The notes beneath the pieces were generated by a model that saw only the letters and a program-made list of their open reading frames with translations, ran no database searches and was not told the origin of the DNA. From assembly GCA_944363995.1 (NCBI GenBank), contig CALVVV010000008.1:1-24988 (forward strand): a stretch of DNA of 24,988 bases, in the 5' to 3' direction. Positions 7,818 through 16,275 of the stretch are shown one piece after another (within the stretch, counting starts at the first letter, position 1; each line of letters opens with the position of its first letter). Source of the DNA: an uncultured Bacilli bacterium (GTDB lineage: Bacteria; Bacillota_I; Bacilli_A; RF39; UBA660). The translations under genes and the position numbers were made by a program.

Positions 7818-9020
7818 CTAGGATAAAATTAAAAAAATTAAAAAAGTTAAATATATTCCCCAGACTAGTCCTACAATAAAACTCAACAATAAAGTATCAA
7901 TAAAAGCTGCTTTTTCTTTTTTCAAAACTAACATTTTTGGTTTTTCTAGTGTTTTTTTGCTTTTATCTTCTTTTTGTATATTAGCTGCTTTTTGTTCATT
8001 TAACATAGTAATTTGATAATCAGTCAATTTATAGTTACTAATCATATAATCAATCTGTTCATCTGTTAAATAACTTAAATAGCTATTCAAAAAAGCATCA
8101 ATATTTAATGTTTTTTTGCCTTTAGCTAATAATTTAGTAACCATTACTTCATCATATGAAGGATATATAATTTTAGAACCTTCATCGGTATTCTCTGCTT
8201 TTGTTTGTTCAACTTCTTTAAGCGATAATTGATTATCTTTTTTTGAAATAGTTAATATTTGGTCATCATCATTATTATAAAAAATCTTTTCTTTTTCATT
8301 TCCTAAAACTTGATTGGCATCTACTGATTCATTTACCCAATTATTAGGAAAAGAATTATTCAAAACAGTGCTTTCTAAAGCCACCTCTTTTTTTTGAAAC
8401 TTTGCAATATCTTCAGCTATTTCCAAAGTATTTTTTTTACCATCATCAGTTTGAAATTCTAATGATTCATTTTGTCGACTTTGAAATTGTTGTTTAAAAT
8501 TGCGATTATCAGCATTATCATCTAGTATTCTAACTTTACCATTTTCATCTTTAAATTTTATATAACCCTTACCTTCTATTTCAAAACTTGTAACATTTTC
8601 TAAATCTAAAGGTGTATCATTCATTACTTCATCAAAATAAGTTAATAATTGTAATATATTTTTATCAACTATGTTATTTTTAAAATCAAGTTCTTTAATA
8701 TTAGCTAACAATTCTCCATGCGTATTTATATAGCGATTAATTGAATTAATATCAGTTATTAATTCTTGTTTATCTTTATATTTTCCATTCTTAATAGCAT
8801 TTTTTAAAGAGGCCATGATATAGTCAATAAAAATAATTTCAACTTTAGTTGGTTCTTTTACTTCAAATTTTAAATCAAGAGATAAACCATCAACTTTGGT
8901 TAAATCCAAGTTTAATATTTCAGAATCATTTTTTAAAATTAAAAATGAACCATTATTCAATTTAATTAATCCAATAGTTTCAAAAATCTTACCTTTATAC
9001 ATTACTCTACTAGGTAGCAT
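7818..9020 (-). CDS. Unknown tail-anchored protein in operon with ezrA
   Basis: A 400-aa protein I do not recognise. Residues 1-60 look beta-rich (MLPSRVMYKGKIFETIGLIKLNNGSFLIL); a central acidic, low-complexity, probably disordered stretch follows (about 165-290); a helical region near 300-350 contains INIDAFLNSYLSYL-like and DEQIDYMISNYKLTDYQI segments; a single membrane helix ends the protein (LLLSFIVGLVWGIYLTFLIFLIL). With no signal peptide, the bulk should face the cytoplasm with a C-terminal anchor. It starts the operon that ends with ezrA, so a cell-division link is a reasonable inference. GGTGAT precedes ATG; an extended -10 (TGTTACAAT) lies upstream. Confidence 0.85.
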   Translation of the reverse strand: MLPSRVMYKGKIFETIGLIKLNNGSFLILKNDSEILNLDLTKVDGLSLDLKFEVKEPTKVEIIFIDYIMASLKNAIKNGKYKDKQELITDINSINRYINTHGELLANIKELDFKNNIVDKNILQLLTYFDEVMNDTPLDLENVTSFEIEGKGYIKFKDENGKVRILDDNADNRNFKQQFQSRQNESLEFQTDDGKKNTLEIAEDIAKFQKKEVALESTVLNNSFPNNWVNESVDANQVLGNEKEKIFYNNDDDQILTISKKDNQLSLKEVEQTKAENTDEGSKIIYPSYDEVMVTKLLAKGKKTLNIDAFLNSYLSYLTDEQIDYMISNYKLTDYQITMLNEQKAANIQKEDKSKKTLEKPKMLVLKKEKAAFIDTLLLSFIVGLVWGIYLTFLIFLILS

Positions 9021-9076
9021 ACTATCACCATAACCATTGTAACATATTTTTCGACAAAAAGCTACAATAAAATTTA

Positions 9077-9105
9077 TTGCTTTTGAAAAAGAGGAGTGTT
9101 ATTAT
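9077..9105 (+). promoter_or_regulatory. Promoter of the ATP-grasp gene
   Basis: TTGCTT (9077-9082), 17 nt, TATTAT (9100-9105), followed by the AAAGAGGTG ribosome binding site. Confidence 0.65.
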
Positions 9106-9121
9106 ATAAAAGAGGTGTAAT

Positions 9122-10093
9122 ATGAACAAAATAAAATTTTTGATAAAATCTATTAAACCATCAACTTTAAAAACATTATTAAATGTAAGAAAAAAAGTAA
9201 AAAAACGATGTAATAAAAAATTTATCATTTTTGATATTTTAAAATGCGCAATAAAATATGAAGCAGCATTTTACGATTATTTAGAATTTGAATTTTATTT
9301 ATTAAATGATCAACAACGTCAAACATATTTGACTAGTGGGAAAAACAATAAAATTGTTAAAATTTTTAATGATAAAAATTACTGGCATATCCTTGACAAT
9401 AAAAATGAATTTAATAATTATTTTAAAAAGTATTTAAAACGTGACTACTTGAATCCTAATTTTACAGAAAAAGAATTAAACGCTTTCTTAATTAATAAAA
9501 GTAAGATAATTGCTAAACCAATCAATGGAACTGGCGGTCAAGGGATAAAAATAATTGATAAAAATGATAATATTTATAAAAATTATAGAGACTATTTATT
9601 AGAAGAAATAATTGATCAAGATACAAAATTATCAGAATTATATGATAAATCGGTTAATTCTATTAGAATGTTTACTTTTTTTGATGGCAAAAATGCTTAT
9701 TTACTACAAGCAATATTAAAAATAGGAAATGGTAATTATGTTGATAATTTTTCCTCTTATGGAATGTATGCTTTTTTAAATGAAAAAGGAGTTGTTATAA
9801 CTCCAGCAATTGATAAAAATGATAATATTTATGGTATTCATCCAATTAGCAAAAAACAAATTTTAAATTTTCAAGTTCCACAATTTGAAGAAGCAAAAAA
9901 GCTTATATTAGAAGCAGCAAAAGAAATTCCTCAAATTAAATATATTGGTTGGGATATTGCTATTAGTAAAAAAGGGCCATGTATTATTGAAGGAAATAGC
10001 TATCCGGGCATTTTTCAGATTAAACCACGTTTTAATAAAAATAAATTAGGAATTTTACCAAAATATGAAAAAATTATGAACATAAAATTGTAA
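9122..10093 (+). CDS. Sugar-transfer-associated ATP-grasp family protein
   Basis: A 323-aa ATP-grasp protein of the type found with sugar-transfer and envelope-polymer genes. Visible features are the ATP-binding loop KPINGTGGQGIKII, the LLEEIIDQ segment, the NSIRMFTFFDG strand, the internal YIGWDIAI strand and the metal-binding end IIEGNSYPGIFQIK. These enzymes activate a carboxylate with ATP and couple it to an amine or thiol; the substrates here cannot be read from the sequence. The N-terminal 45 residues are strongly basic (KKVKKRCNKK), which would suit membrane or polyanion contact. The ATG has GAGGTG upstream. It is a single-gene unit, transcribed away from the ezrA operon. Confidence 0.82.
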   Translation: MNKIKFLIKSIKPSTLKTLLNVRKKVKKRCNKKFIIFDILKCAIKYEAAFYDYLEFEFYLLNDQQRQTYLTSGKNNKIVKIFNDKNYWHILDNKNEFNNYFKKYLKRDYLNPNFTEKELNAFLINKSKIIAKPINGTGGQGIKIIDKNDNIYKNYRDYLLEEIIDQDTKLSELYDKSVNSIRMFTFFDGKNAYLLQAILKIGNGNYVDNFSSYGMYAFLNEKGVVITPAIDKNDNIYGIHPISKKQILNFQVPQFEEAKKLILEAAKEIPQIKYIGWDIAISKKGPCIIEGNSYPGIFQIKPRFNKNKLGILPKYEKIMNIKL

Positions 10094-10100
10094 ATTTTTC

Positions 10101-10129
10101 TTGACTTATAAATAAAAGAATAATATAAT
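10101..10129 (+). promoter_or_regulatory. Sigma-A promoter of rpsD
   Basis: TTGACT (10101-10106), 17-nt spacer, perfect TATAAT (10124-10129), about 157 nt before the rpsD start. Confidence 0.9.
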
Positions 10130-10137
10130 ATTAGTGC

Positions 10138-10264
10138 ATCTAAGCAGCGTTAGTATGAAATTTTTAATGTGTTATTACCTTTAGGGGTAATCATTGTAAA
10201 AGCTGCATAACAATGATTAATTAAATTAAACACCCTAATTAATTGGCGTACTAACCTTTTAGAT
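10138..10264 (+). promoter_or_regulatory. Structured rpsD 5' leader, probable S4 autoregulatory RNA
   Basis: The leader folds on paper into a closed domain. The outer stem is ATCTAA (10138-10143) with TTAGAT (10259-10264), continued by GTTAGTA (10149-10155) with TACTAAC (10249-10255). Inside are three hairpins: ATTACC/GGTAAT (10174-10191), TCATTGT/ACAATGA (10191-10216) and ATTAATTA/TAATTAAT (10216-10243). The loop GCTGC (10202-10206) is complementary to GCAGC (10144-10148), a possible pseudoknot, and TTAGGG (10181-10186) matches CCCTAA (10233-10238), a possible loop-loop contact; some of these pairs exclude one another. S4 is known to repress its own gene in Bacillus through the leader; assigning that role here is inference. 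Confidence 0.7.
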
Positions 10265-10286
10265 TAAAGAAAGGAGTGAATTTTAG

Positions 10287-10889
10287 ATGGCAAGATACAC
10301 AAAAAGTACAAACCGTATTTCAAGACGTTTAGGTTTTTCAACTCTAGAAAATGGTAAAGATTTAGCTAAAAAGCCTTATGCACCAGGACAACATGGAAAC
10401 AAAAAAACTAAAAAATTATCTAACTATGGTGTACAATTACAAGAAAAACAAAAAGTTAGATTTATGTATGGTTTAAGCGAAAAACAATTTAAAACAACAT
10501 TTGAAAAAGCTGGTAAAATGAAAGGTGTTCACGGCGATAATTTATTTAGACTATTAGAAAGTCGTTTAGATAATTTAGTATATCGTTTAGGTTTTTCCAC
10601 AACTAGAAGAGGCGCAAGACAATTAGTTAATCATGGGCATATTACCGTAAATGGTAAAAAAGTTGATATCCCTTCATATACTTGTAAACCAGGTGATGTT
10701 ATCGCAATTAAAGAAAATGATAAAAATATGGTAATTGTCAAATCTTCATTAGAAAGTTTATCAAGAAGAGTTGAATTTGTTACATATGATGAAAATAAAA
10801 TGGCTGGAACTTATGTAAGATATCCAGAAAGAAGCGAACTAAACGCTGACATTAATGAATCATTAATTATTGAATACTATAATAGATAG
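10287..10889 (+). CDS. rpsD: 30S ribosomal protein S4
   Basis: Primary 16S rRNA-binding protein of the small subunit and usually a translational repressor of its own mRNA. The 200-aa protein begins MARYTKSTNRISRRLGF, has PYAPGQHG near residue 31 and carries the S4 RNA-binding domain at about 90-155 (RLDNLVYRLGFSTTRRGARQLVNHGHITVNGKKV). It lacks the N-terminal zinc-binding cysteines, the zinc-free form common in Firmicutes. AAAGGAGTG precedes ATG. As in Bacillus it is monocistronic, with its own promoter, leader and terminator. Confidence 0.98.
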   Translation: MARYTKSTNRISRRLGFSTLENGKDLAKKPYAPGQHGNKKTKKLSNYGVQLQEKQKVRFMYGLSEKQFKTTFEKAGKMKGVHGDNLFRLLESRLDNLVYRLGFSTTRRGARQLVNHGHITVNGKKVDIPSYTCKPGDVIAIKENDKNMVIVKSSLESLSRRVEFVTYDENKMAGTYVRYPERSELNADINESLIIEYYNR

Positions 10890-10911
10890 TCAAATTGACT
10901 ATCTATTTTAT
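10883..10911 (+). terminator. Terminator of rpsD
   Basis: Stem TAGATAGTC / GACTATCTA (10883-10891 with 10897-10905), 5-nt loop, then TTTTATATT. It begins in the last rpsD codons. Confidence 0.8.
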
Positions 10912-11639
10912 ATTGTAAAATGATAAATTAAAAATAAAATTCCTACAATAATTATAACTAATAAAACAAATAATAAAATTTTTGTTAAAATATTATTTTT
11001 CTTAATTGATTCTTTCATTTGTTTAAAATCATCAAAATCATCACTAGAAAATTCTAAACTAGAAGTAAAAAAGGATTTATCAATATTCGATTCTATCAAT
11101 TTTGTATTCATTTCATCATTTCCTTCAATTTTTTCTTCAACTTCTTGAACTAAATTAGGATCATGAATCGATTTTAAATCATCTAACAAATCGCCAGTAT
11201 AACCATTTTTACTGTTATTGGAAATGGCTTCTATCATACTTTTCAATTCTTCATCACTCAAAGTATTAGAACTTGTTTTATCTAAACTAATATTTTTCAA
11301 TATATTATACTGTGTATTAGCCAAACGAGTAGCTTTACGTTCACTTTTAGCTTTATCTAAAACATCTCTAATATCATAATTTTTTTCTTCTTCTACTTCT
11401 TCAATTAAAGGTGCAGAAGGTTCATTTTTAACAGGTTTAACTTTATTAACATTTTTAGTTCCATTGATTAATTCTCTTATCTTATCAATATCAATTTTTT
11501 CATTTTTTTCAATTACTGAAATACCTTCAACATTAGAATATTCAGCCTCATCGTATATAGTACGGTATAGTTCTTTATTTTTGTTAGCACGCGACTTCGG
11601 CTCACTAGGATTATAGTATCTTTCCATTCTACTTGGCAT
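10908..11639 (-). CDS. Unknown tail-anchored protein
   Basis: A 243-aa protein I do not recognise. The ATG at 11637-11639 (MPSRMERYYNPSEPKSR) is preferred to an in-frame extension to 11708 because AAAGG and GGTG lie just upstream and the extension is an AT-rich promoter-like stretch. The body is charged and of low complexity, with an acidic-helix rich middle, and ends in one hydrophobic helix (ILLFVLLVIIIVGILFLIYHF). No signal peptide is present, so the charged part should be cytoplasmic with a C-terminal membrane anchor. It is convergent with rpsD and divergent from the ferredoxin gene. Confidence 0.78.
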   Translation of the reverse strand: MPSRMERYYNPSEPKSRANKNKELYRTIYDEAEYSNVEGISVIEKNEKIDIDKIRELINGTKNVNKVKPVKNEPSAPLIEEVEEEKNYDIRDVLDKAKSERKATRLANTQYNILKNISLDKTSSNTLSDEELKSMIEAISNNSKNGYTGDLLDDLKSIHDPNLVQEVEEKIEGNDEMNTKLIESNIDKSFFTSSLEFSSDDFDDFKQMKESIKKNNILTKILLFVLLVIIIVGILFLIYHFTI

Positions 11640-11702
11640 ATATTCACCGTACCTTTCTAAATAATATAATACCATATATAAAAAAATATTTAAAGATATT
11701 AC

Positions 11703-11731
11703 TTGCATTTTTGAACATATTTTTTTATAAT
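11703..11731 (+). promoter_or_regulatory. Promoter of the ferredoxin gene
   Basis: TTGCAT (11703-11708), 17 nt, TATAAT (11726-11731), then the ribosome binding site AAGGGAGG. Confidence 0.75.
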
Positions 11732-11748
11732 AATAAGGGAGGAAAAAT

Positions 11749-11943
11749 ATGAAAGTAGAAATTATTAAAGAAAATTGTATTGGCTGCGGTCAATGTGAAG
11801 CAACTTGCAATGAAGTTTTTAAAATTAATGATGATGGAGTTGCAACTGTCATAAAAGAAAATATTAAAGAAGAATTGAAAGATGATATTATTGAAGCTGC
11901 TGATGGTTGTCCTACTAGTGCTATAAATGTAGAAAACGCTTAA
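11749..11943 (+). CDS. Ferredoxin, single [4Fe-4S] type
   Basis: A 64-aa electron carrier. The cluster ligands are in CIGCGQC (Cys10, Cys13, Cys16) and Cys54 in DGCPTSAI; Cys20 is an extra cysteine. This is the Bacillus-type monocluster ferredoxin layout with an acidic body. AAGGGAGGAAAAAT precedes ATG. Monocistronic, with a shared convergent terminator downstream. Its redox partner is not indicated by the neighbours. Confidence 0.93.
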   Translation: MKVEIIKENCIGCGQCEATCNEVFKINDDGVATVIKENIKEELKDDIIEAADGCPTSAINVENA

Positions 11944-11960
11944 TTTTAAGCGTTTTTATT
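11934..11960 (+). terminator. Convergent terminator, ferredoxin / rluB
   Basis: AACGCTT / AAGCGTT inverted repeat followed by a T run on the plus strand; preceded by A residues, so it may act in both directions. Confidence 0.75.
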
Positions 11961-12668
11961 ATTCAAGGCATATAATTTCTTAACTTCTTTAATATTTAAA
12001 TGACGATACTCACCAGGTTTTAATCCTTGCAAATCTAAAAATGCTATTTTTTCTCTTTTCAATTTTATAACATCATGATTTATCGCAGAAAACATTTTTT
12101 TTACCTGATGATTTTTACCTTCATGAATAGTTATCATAACCAAAGATGTCATGTTTTTTTTATCAATTTTTTTAACTTTTACTTTACAAGGTGATGTTTT
12201 AAAATCATCAAGTAAAATTCCACTCTCTAATTTTTTTATTTCCTTACCACTTAATATTCCACTTATTTTAGCCAAATAAACTTTATCAATATTATTTTTA
12301 GGATGAAGTAATAAATTAGTTAAATTACCATCATTAGTTATAATTAATAATCCTGATGTATCATAATCTAATCTACCTATTGGATAAACACGTTTATTCG
12401 TGTTAATTAAATCTAAAACTGTTTTTCTTTTTTTATCATCATCAGTTGTAGTTACAACACCTCGAGGTTTATAAAGTAAAATATATTCTTTATCATCTTT
12501 AGTTAAGATTTTACCATCAATCATAATCATTTCGTTACCTTTTACTTTATAACCTAATTCAGTAATTAATATATTATCAACTCTAACTTTACCTGCAATA
12601 ATTAATTCTTCAGCTTTTCTTCTTGAACAATAACCACTATTAGCAATTACTTTTTGTAATCTTTCCAC
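11946..12668 (-). CDS. rluB: Ribosomal pseudouridine synthase RluB/RsuA family
   Basis: Converts a specific uridine of rRNA to pseudouridine. The 240-aa protein has an N-terminal S4 domain (MERLQKVIANSGYCSRRKAEEL) and the catalytic domain with GRLDYDTSGLL, catalytic Asp101. The GTG at 12666-12668 gives the very typical family start MERLQKVIA and has GGTG 6 nt upstream; the longer TTG start at 12680 adds four atypical residues. It follows spmB by 33 nt and completes the order dacB-spmA-spmB-rluB known from B. subtilis. Confidence 0.93.
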   Translation of the reverse strand: MERLQKVIANSGYCSRRKAEELIIAGKVRVDNILITELGYKVKGNEMIMIDGKILTKDDKEYILLYKPRGVVTTTDDDKKRKTVLDLINTNKRVYPIGRLDYDTSGLLIITNDGNLTNLLLHPKNNIDKVYLAKISGILSGKEIKKLESGILLDDFKTSPCKVKVKKIDKKNMTSLVMITIHEGKNHQVKKMFSAINHDVIKLKREKIAFLDLQGLKPGEYRHLNIKEVKKLYALNNKNA

Positions 12669-12701
12669 ACTAATCACCAACTTAATTATAACTGATAAAA
12701 A

Positions 12702-13193
12702 TTAGAAAATCAAGTAAACAAATAAAATGCTTATTATTATACTAAAAAGATCAGCTAGCAAACCTGCCCAAAGAGAATAACGTATTTTTTTTATTCCTAT
12801 ACTTCCAAAATATAAAGTTAAAATATAGAAAGTTGTATCAGTACTTCCTTGAATGTATGAACCTAAAATTCCAGCTAAACTATCCGGTCCTAAAGTTTGA
12901 TAGATATTAGTTAAAATAGCTAAAGAAGAAGTTCCAGATATTGGCCGCATAATAATAAGGGGAATTAATTCATTTGGAATAAAAGAGACAAAACTAAATA
13001 AATTTGTTACTATATTACTTTTTACAAATATATTTATTGATAATATCATTGCTAATAAGCAAGGAAATAATTTAAATACTAAATCAAAACTTTCCTTAGC
13101 CCCTTCAACAAAAGTGTCATAAATAGGCACTTTTTTAATAAAACCAAATATAATTACAAACAAAACAATTAATGGCATTATATAATTAGACAT
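12702..13193 (-). CDS. spmB: Spore maturation protein SpmB
   Basis: A 163-aa polytopic membrane protein of the nucleoside-recognition (Gate) family. With SpmA it is needed for full spore-core dehydration and heat resistance in B. subtilis. Several membrane helices are evident (IMPLIVLFVIIFGF, LFPCLLAMILSINIFV, and LFSIIISILFVYLIF at the C-terminus); the segments RPISGTSSLAI and YIQGSTDTTFYILTLYFG are characteristic. Its start overlaps the spmA end by 8 nt, which indicates translational coupling. Confidence 0.95.
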   Translation of the reverse strand: MSNYIMPLIVLFVIIFGFIKKVPIYDTFVEGAKESFDLVFKLFPCLLAMILSINIFVKSNIVTNLFSFVSFIPNELIPLIIMRPISGTSSLAILTNIYQTLGPDSLAGILGSYIQGSTDTTFYILTLYFGSIGIKKIRYSLWAGLLADLFSIIISILFVYLIF

Positions 13194-13764
13194 AGAACCT
13201 CGCTAATATTCTATCAATCATTAAACCCAATAAAGTACTTAAAAAAGTTATTATTATACAAGGTAAAACAATACTCGTCGGATCAACACTTCCATACATC
13301 ATTCTTAAAGAAATAATTGTAGTTGGCATAATTGTTACTCCACTAGTATTTAAAACCAAAAACGTAATCATTGACCTAGTAGCTGTATCTTTTTTTTTAT
13401 TTAGTTCTTGTAATGATTGCATAGCTTTTAAACCAAATGGTGTTGCTGCATTACCCAAACCAAACATATTAGCTATTATATTAGAACTTATATAACTTAA
13501 TGATTCGTGATTTTTAGGTATTTCCGGAAAAATATATTTTAATAAGGTAGATATTTTACAAGATAATTTTTTTAATAATCCAGATACTTCAGCTATTTTA
13601 GCAATTCCTAACCATAAAGCCATAACAGGAAATATTTTTATAATCATATCAAAAGATGTTTTTGTACTATCTAATATAGCATTATTTACAATTTCAATAT
13701 TTTTATTTAATAAACAATATAAAATTCCAATTATAATGAAACAACCCCATATTTTATTTACCAT
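13186..13764 (-). CDS. spmA: Spore maturation protein SpmA
   Basis: A 192-aa membrane protein of the same family as SpmB, acting with it in spore maturation. The N-terminal helix WGCFIIIGILYCLLN is followed by TKTSFDMIIKIFPVMALWLGIAKIAE and by the conserved ANMFGLGNAATPFGLKAM and VLNTSGVTIMPTTIISLR segments. Its ATG overlaps the end of the dacB 3' part by 7 nt, so in the integrated state its translation may depend on whatever transcript reads through the dacB remnant. Confidence 0.95.
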   Translation of the reverse strand: MVNKIWGCFIIIGILYCLLNKNIEIVNNAILDSTKTSFDMIIKIFPVMALWLGIAKIAEVSGLLKKLSCKISTLLKYIFPEIPKNHESLSYISSNIIANMFGLGNAATPFGLKAMQSLQELNKKKDTATRSMITFLVLNTSGVTIMPTTIISLRMMYGSVDPTSIVLPCIIITFLSTLLGLMIDRILARFYV

Positions 13765-14672
13765 AAATTACTAAACCACCTTTTTATTTTATCAAAAAAA
13801 CTTAATTTCTCTTTTTTCTTAATAAAAATATCTTCTTCATGAATTTTTTTATCATTTATTAGTACTTCAACAACCCCTACTTTATCACCATCAAAATAAT
13901 TTTGTTTTTTTTCTAATTTAAAATTTAATAATACCTTGTTATCAATATTTTCTAAAGTATAATTAAAATTATTTTTTATATATAATGTATCTAAATAATA
14001 ATTTTCATCAATTATATTTATTTCACCTGCTTTTAAAATATTGTAGTTTGTGTAATTAGCAAAGGCTTTTTCAAATAAATTTACATGGTCAACAAAATCA
14101 TTACCATCATTTAAAGTGACAACTACTAAATTAACATTATCTTTAGAAGCGGTAGTTACTAATGTTCTTTTAGCAACATCGGTAAATCCTGTTTTTCCAC
14201 CTGTTATATAATTGTGGCTATGTAGTAATTTATTTTTATTAATCCATGAATAATAATTCATATTAGTTTTTAAAGTATATTTTTTAGTACTAACTATTTT
14301 TCGATATGTTTCATTTTTCATCGCATAACTAGTTAGTAATGCCATATCATAGGCTGTGGATAAATTACCACCATTATCATCTAAACCATGAGGATTATTA
14401 AATTTACTATTTTTCATTCCGATTTCCACAGCTTTTTTATTCATCATTGTAACAAAGTTATCAACACTGCCACCCACATAATTAGCGATAGCTAAAGCAG
14501 CATCATTCCCACTTCGTAACATCAAACCATATAATAAAGATTCTAAAGTAATCTCTTCTCCTTGCTTAATATAAATACCCGAACCATATGCTTTAGTTAT
14601 TTCTTCACCAATAGTAACTACATCATTTACATCTTTATTTTCAATAGCCACAATAGCTGTCATTATTTTCAT
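13758..14672 (-). CDS. dacB: dacB 3' part: D-Ala-D-Ala carboxypeptidase lacking signal peptide and active-site serine
   Basis: Penicillin-binding carboxypeptidase (peptidase S11) that trims peptidoglycan stem peptides; next to spmA-spmB it is the sporulation-type enzyme of cortex synthesis. This 304-codon piece begins at K-I-M-T-A-I, the point where the SxxK motif should end, and has the other motifs: SGN at 54-56 and KTG at 160-162, plus a C-terminal amphipathic anchor (FFDKIKRWFSNLW). A full enzyme would have about 50 more residues with a signal peptide and the nucleophilic serine. The apparent ATG (14670-14672) is created by the insertion junction; its G and T come from the element. As it stands the product would be inactive. 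The missing part is at 21401-21553 or 18392-18544. Confidence 0.93.
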   Translation of the reverse strand: MKIMTAIVAIENKDVNDVVTIGEEITKAYGSGIYIKQGEEITLESLLYGLMLRSGNDAALAIANYVGGSVDNFVTMMNKKAVEIGMKNSKFNNPHGLDDNGGNLSTAYDMALLTSYAMKNETYRKIVSTKKYTLKTNMNYYSWINKNKLLHSHNYITGGKTGFTDVAKRTLVTTASKDNVNLVVVTLNDGNDFVDHVNLFEKAFANYTNYNILKAGEINIIDENYYLDTLYIKNNFNYTLENIDNKVLLNFKLEKKQNYFDGDKVGVVEVLINDKKIHEEDIFIKKKEKLSFFDKIKRWFSNLW

Positions 14673-16275
14673 TATGACTACATAACTGCTTATTATAGGT
14701 AAAATTATTGTAGTCCCATATATACTTAATATTTAAAATATTTATGTATATATCAAGAACTACTTTTTTTTCATTACATGGAATATTTTCTACTACAATT
14801 TTATTAATTAATAATTTAGATAATTTATCAAAATTATCATTTATAAAATCATTAACATTTATTTTTTTAATTCCAGATATTACAGCAAAAATATCATTGT
14901 TTTCTAATTTCTTTGCTTCATTAGTTAAATATAATATTTCATTATTATATTTCTTATTTCTATTTTCAAATTCATCTTTAGTAATTATTTTATCAATGTA
15001 TAATTCTAGTAAACTTTCTTTTTTTAAATCTAAATTATTTATTTCTTTTTTTAATCTTTTTATTTCATTATCTGTACTACAATTAATATTTTTATAGACA
15101 TTAAACAGATTGTTCATTATATCATCAAAATTGTTAATTAAATCATTGTATATATACTTAAAAATTTTATCTAATTCACTTTCATATAATCTAATACTTT
15201 TACATTCTTTTAATCCATGAGTTACATATTCATTACATATCCAATAACTTTTTCCATTATTAGCAATTCTTTTATATTTCTTATTATGATGTTTACAATA
15301 AATAATTCCACTGTAAGAATATCTTTTCATAAACACTCGTGTTTCTTCAATATTTTTCAAATAATTAGTTTTTCTTGATTTTAATATTTCATTTGCTTTA
15401 TCCCAAAGTTCTTCTGATACTATAGCAGGTATTTCACCATTACTTTCCTTTATAATCCACTCTTCCATAGGAAGTCTTATTTGCTTTTTATTTTTATAAT
15501 CTTTAGTCATTACCGTATTAGTACAATAAAAACCTTTATATTTTGGATTAGTTATTATTCTTCTTAAAGTAGTTATGTGAATAAAATCACCTTTTTTAGT
15601 TTTGTAGCCTTCATTGTAAAGTTTTTTTGATATTTTTGCTAATCCATATTCTCCTGATGCATACATTGAATATATTTTTTTAATTAATATAGCTTCTTTT
15701 TCATTTATTTCTAATTTACCTTTATTCTTCGTATAACCTGTAATTGCATTATTTCCAAGAACAACTCCTTTTTCTTTTGATCTTTTCATTCCAAATCTTA
15801 CTCTTTCAGATAATTTTCTTACTTCCTCTTGAGCAATAGATGACATGATAGTAAGCCTAAGTTCAGAATCAGGTAATATAGTATTAATGTTATCTGATAA
15901 AAATAATACACCAACATCATTCTCTAATAATTCTTGCGTATATTTTATACTATCTACTGTATTTCTAGAAAATCTTGATATTTCTTTTGTCAATATTAAA
16001 TCAAAATAACCATCTTTAGCATCCTTTATCATTTTTAAAAAATTTGTTCTATTTTTTACACTAGTCCCACTAATGCCTTCGTCTACATAGCCATTAACAT
16101 AATTCCAATTTTTATTATCTTTGATAAAATTTTCAAAATATAAAATTTGGTTATCTAAAGAATTAAGTTGTACATCTTTATCAGTTGAAACACGTGCATA
16201 AAAAGTAACCCTAAGTGGTATATTGTAAATACTTTCTCCTTTAGATATTTCATTTCTTATTTTACATAAATCCAT
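14641..16275 (-). CDS. Large serine recombinase (integrase/excisionase of the element)
   Basis: Site-specific recombinase of the large serine family, like SpoIVCA of the B. subtilis skin element. The 544-aa protein has a resolvase catalytic domain (about 22-165) with nucleophile Ser30 in FYARVSTD, a recombinase DNA-binding domain (about 190-290), a zinc ribbon (about 325-370; YCKHHNKK and YWICNEY, KECKS) and a coiled coil (about 390-450). It is intact. Its last eight codons and stop lie beyond attL in dacB sequence, so the C-terminus NNDSYCGY is borrowed from the host gene and would change on excision. AGGAG lies 10 nt before ATG. It overlaps the small ORF upstream by one base. Confidence 0.95.
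   Translation of the reverse strand: MDLCKIRNEISKGESIYNIPLRVTFYARVSTDKDVQLNSLDNQILYFENFIKDNKNWNYVNGYVDEGISGTSVKNRTNFLKMIKDAKDGYFDLILTKEISRFSRNTVDSIKYTQELLENDVGVLFLSDNINTILPDSELRLTIMSSIAQEEVRKLSERVRFGMKRSKEKGVVLGNNAITGYTKNKGKLEINEKEAILIKKIYSMYASGEYGLAKISKKLYNEGYKTKKGDFIHITTLRRIITNPKYKGFYCTNTVMTKDYKNKKQIRLPMEEWIIKESNGEIPAIVSEELWDKANEILKSRKTNYLKNIEETRVFMKRYSYSGIIYCKHHNKKYKRIANNGKSYWICNEYVTHGLKECKSIRLYESELDKIFKYIYNDLINNFDDIMNNLFNVYKNINCSTDNEIKRLKKEINNLDLKKESLLELYIDKIITKDEFENRNKKYNNEILYLTNEAKKLENNDIFAVISGIKKINVNDFINDNFDKLSKLLINKIVVENIPCNEKKVVLDIYINILNIKYIWDYNNFTYNKQLCSHNENNDSYCGY
14655..14690 (-). other. attL: left junction of the dacB intervening element
   Basis: Minus strand: element arm TATGTAGTCATAAT (14671-14684), G, core AA (14668-14669), then dacB sequence AATAATGACAGC. 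The arm is the exact reverse complement of the arm at the right junction at 21384-21397. The site lies within the 3' end of the serine recombinase gene. Confidence 0.82.

Noticed and set aside
9025..9228. 67-aa Phe/Leu-rich frame antisense to the ATP-grasp start
   Set aside because: Composition is that of antisense AT-rich DNA; it overlaps the promoter region and has no initiation signal.
10152..10183. Short leader peptide in the rpsD leader (ATG AAA TTT ... TAG)
   Set aside because: No ribosome binding site and it overlaps the predicted stems.
14663..14672. Crossover at the longer AAA shared by attL and attR
   Set aside because: It would leave the rebuilt dacB one base short and out of frame (TCA-AAA-TAA) and gives an attP without a dinucleotide centre. 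The AA register fits both constraints.
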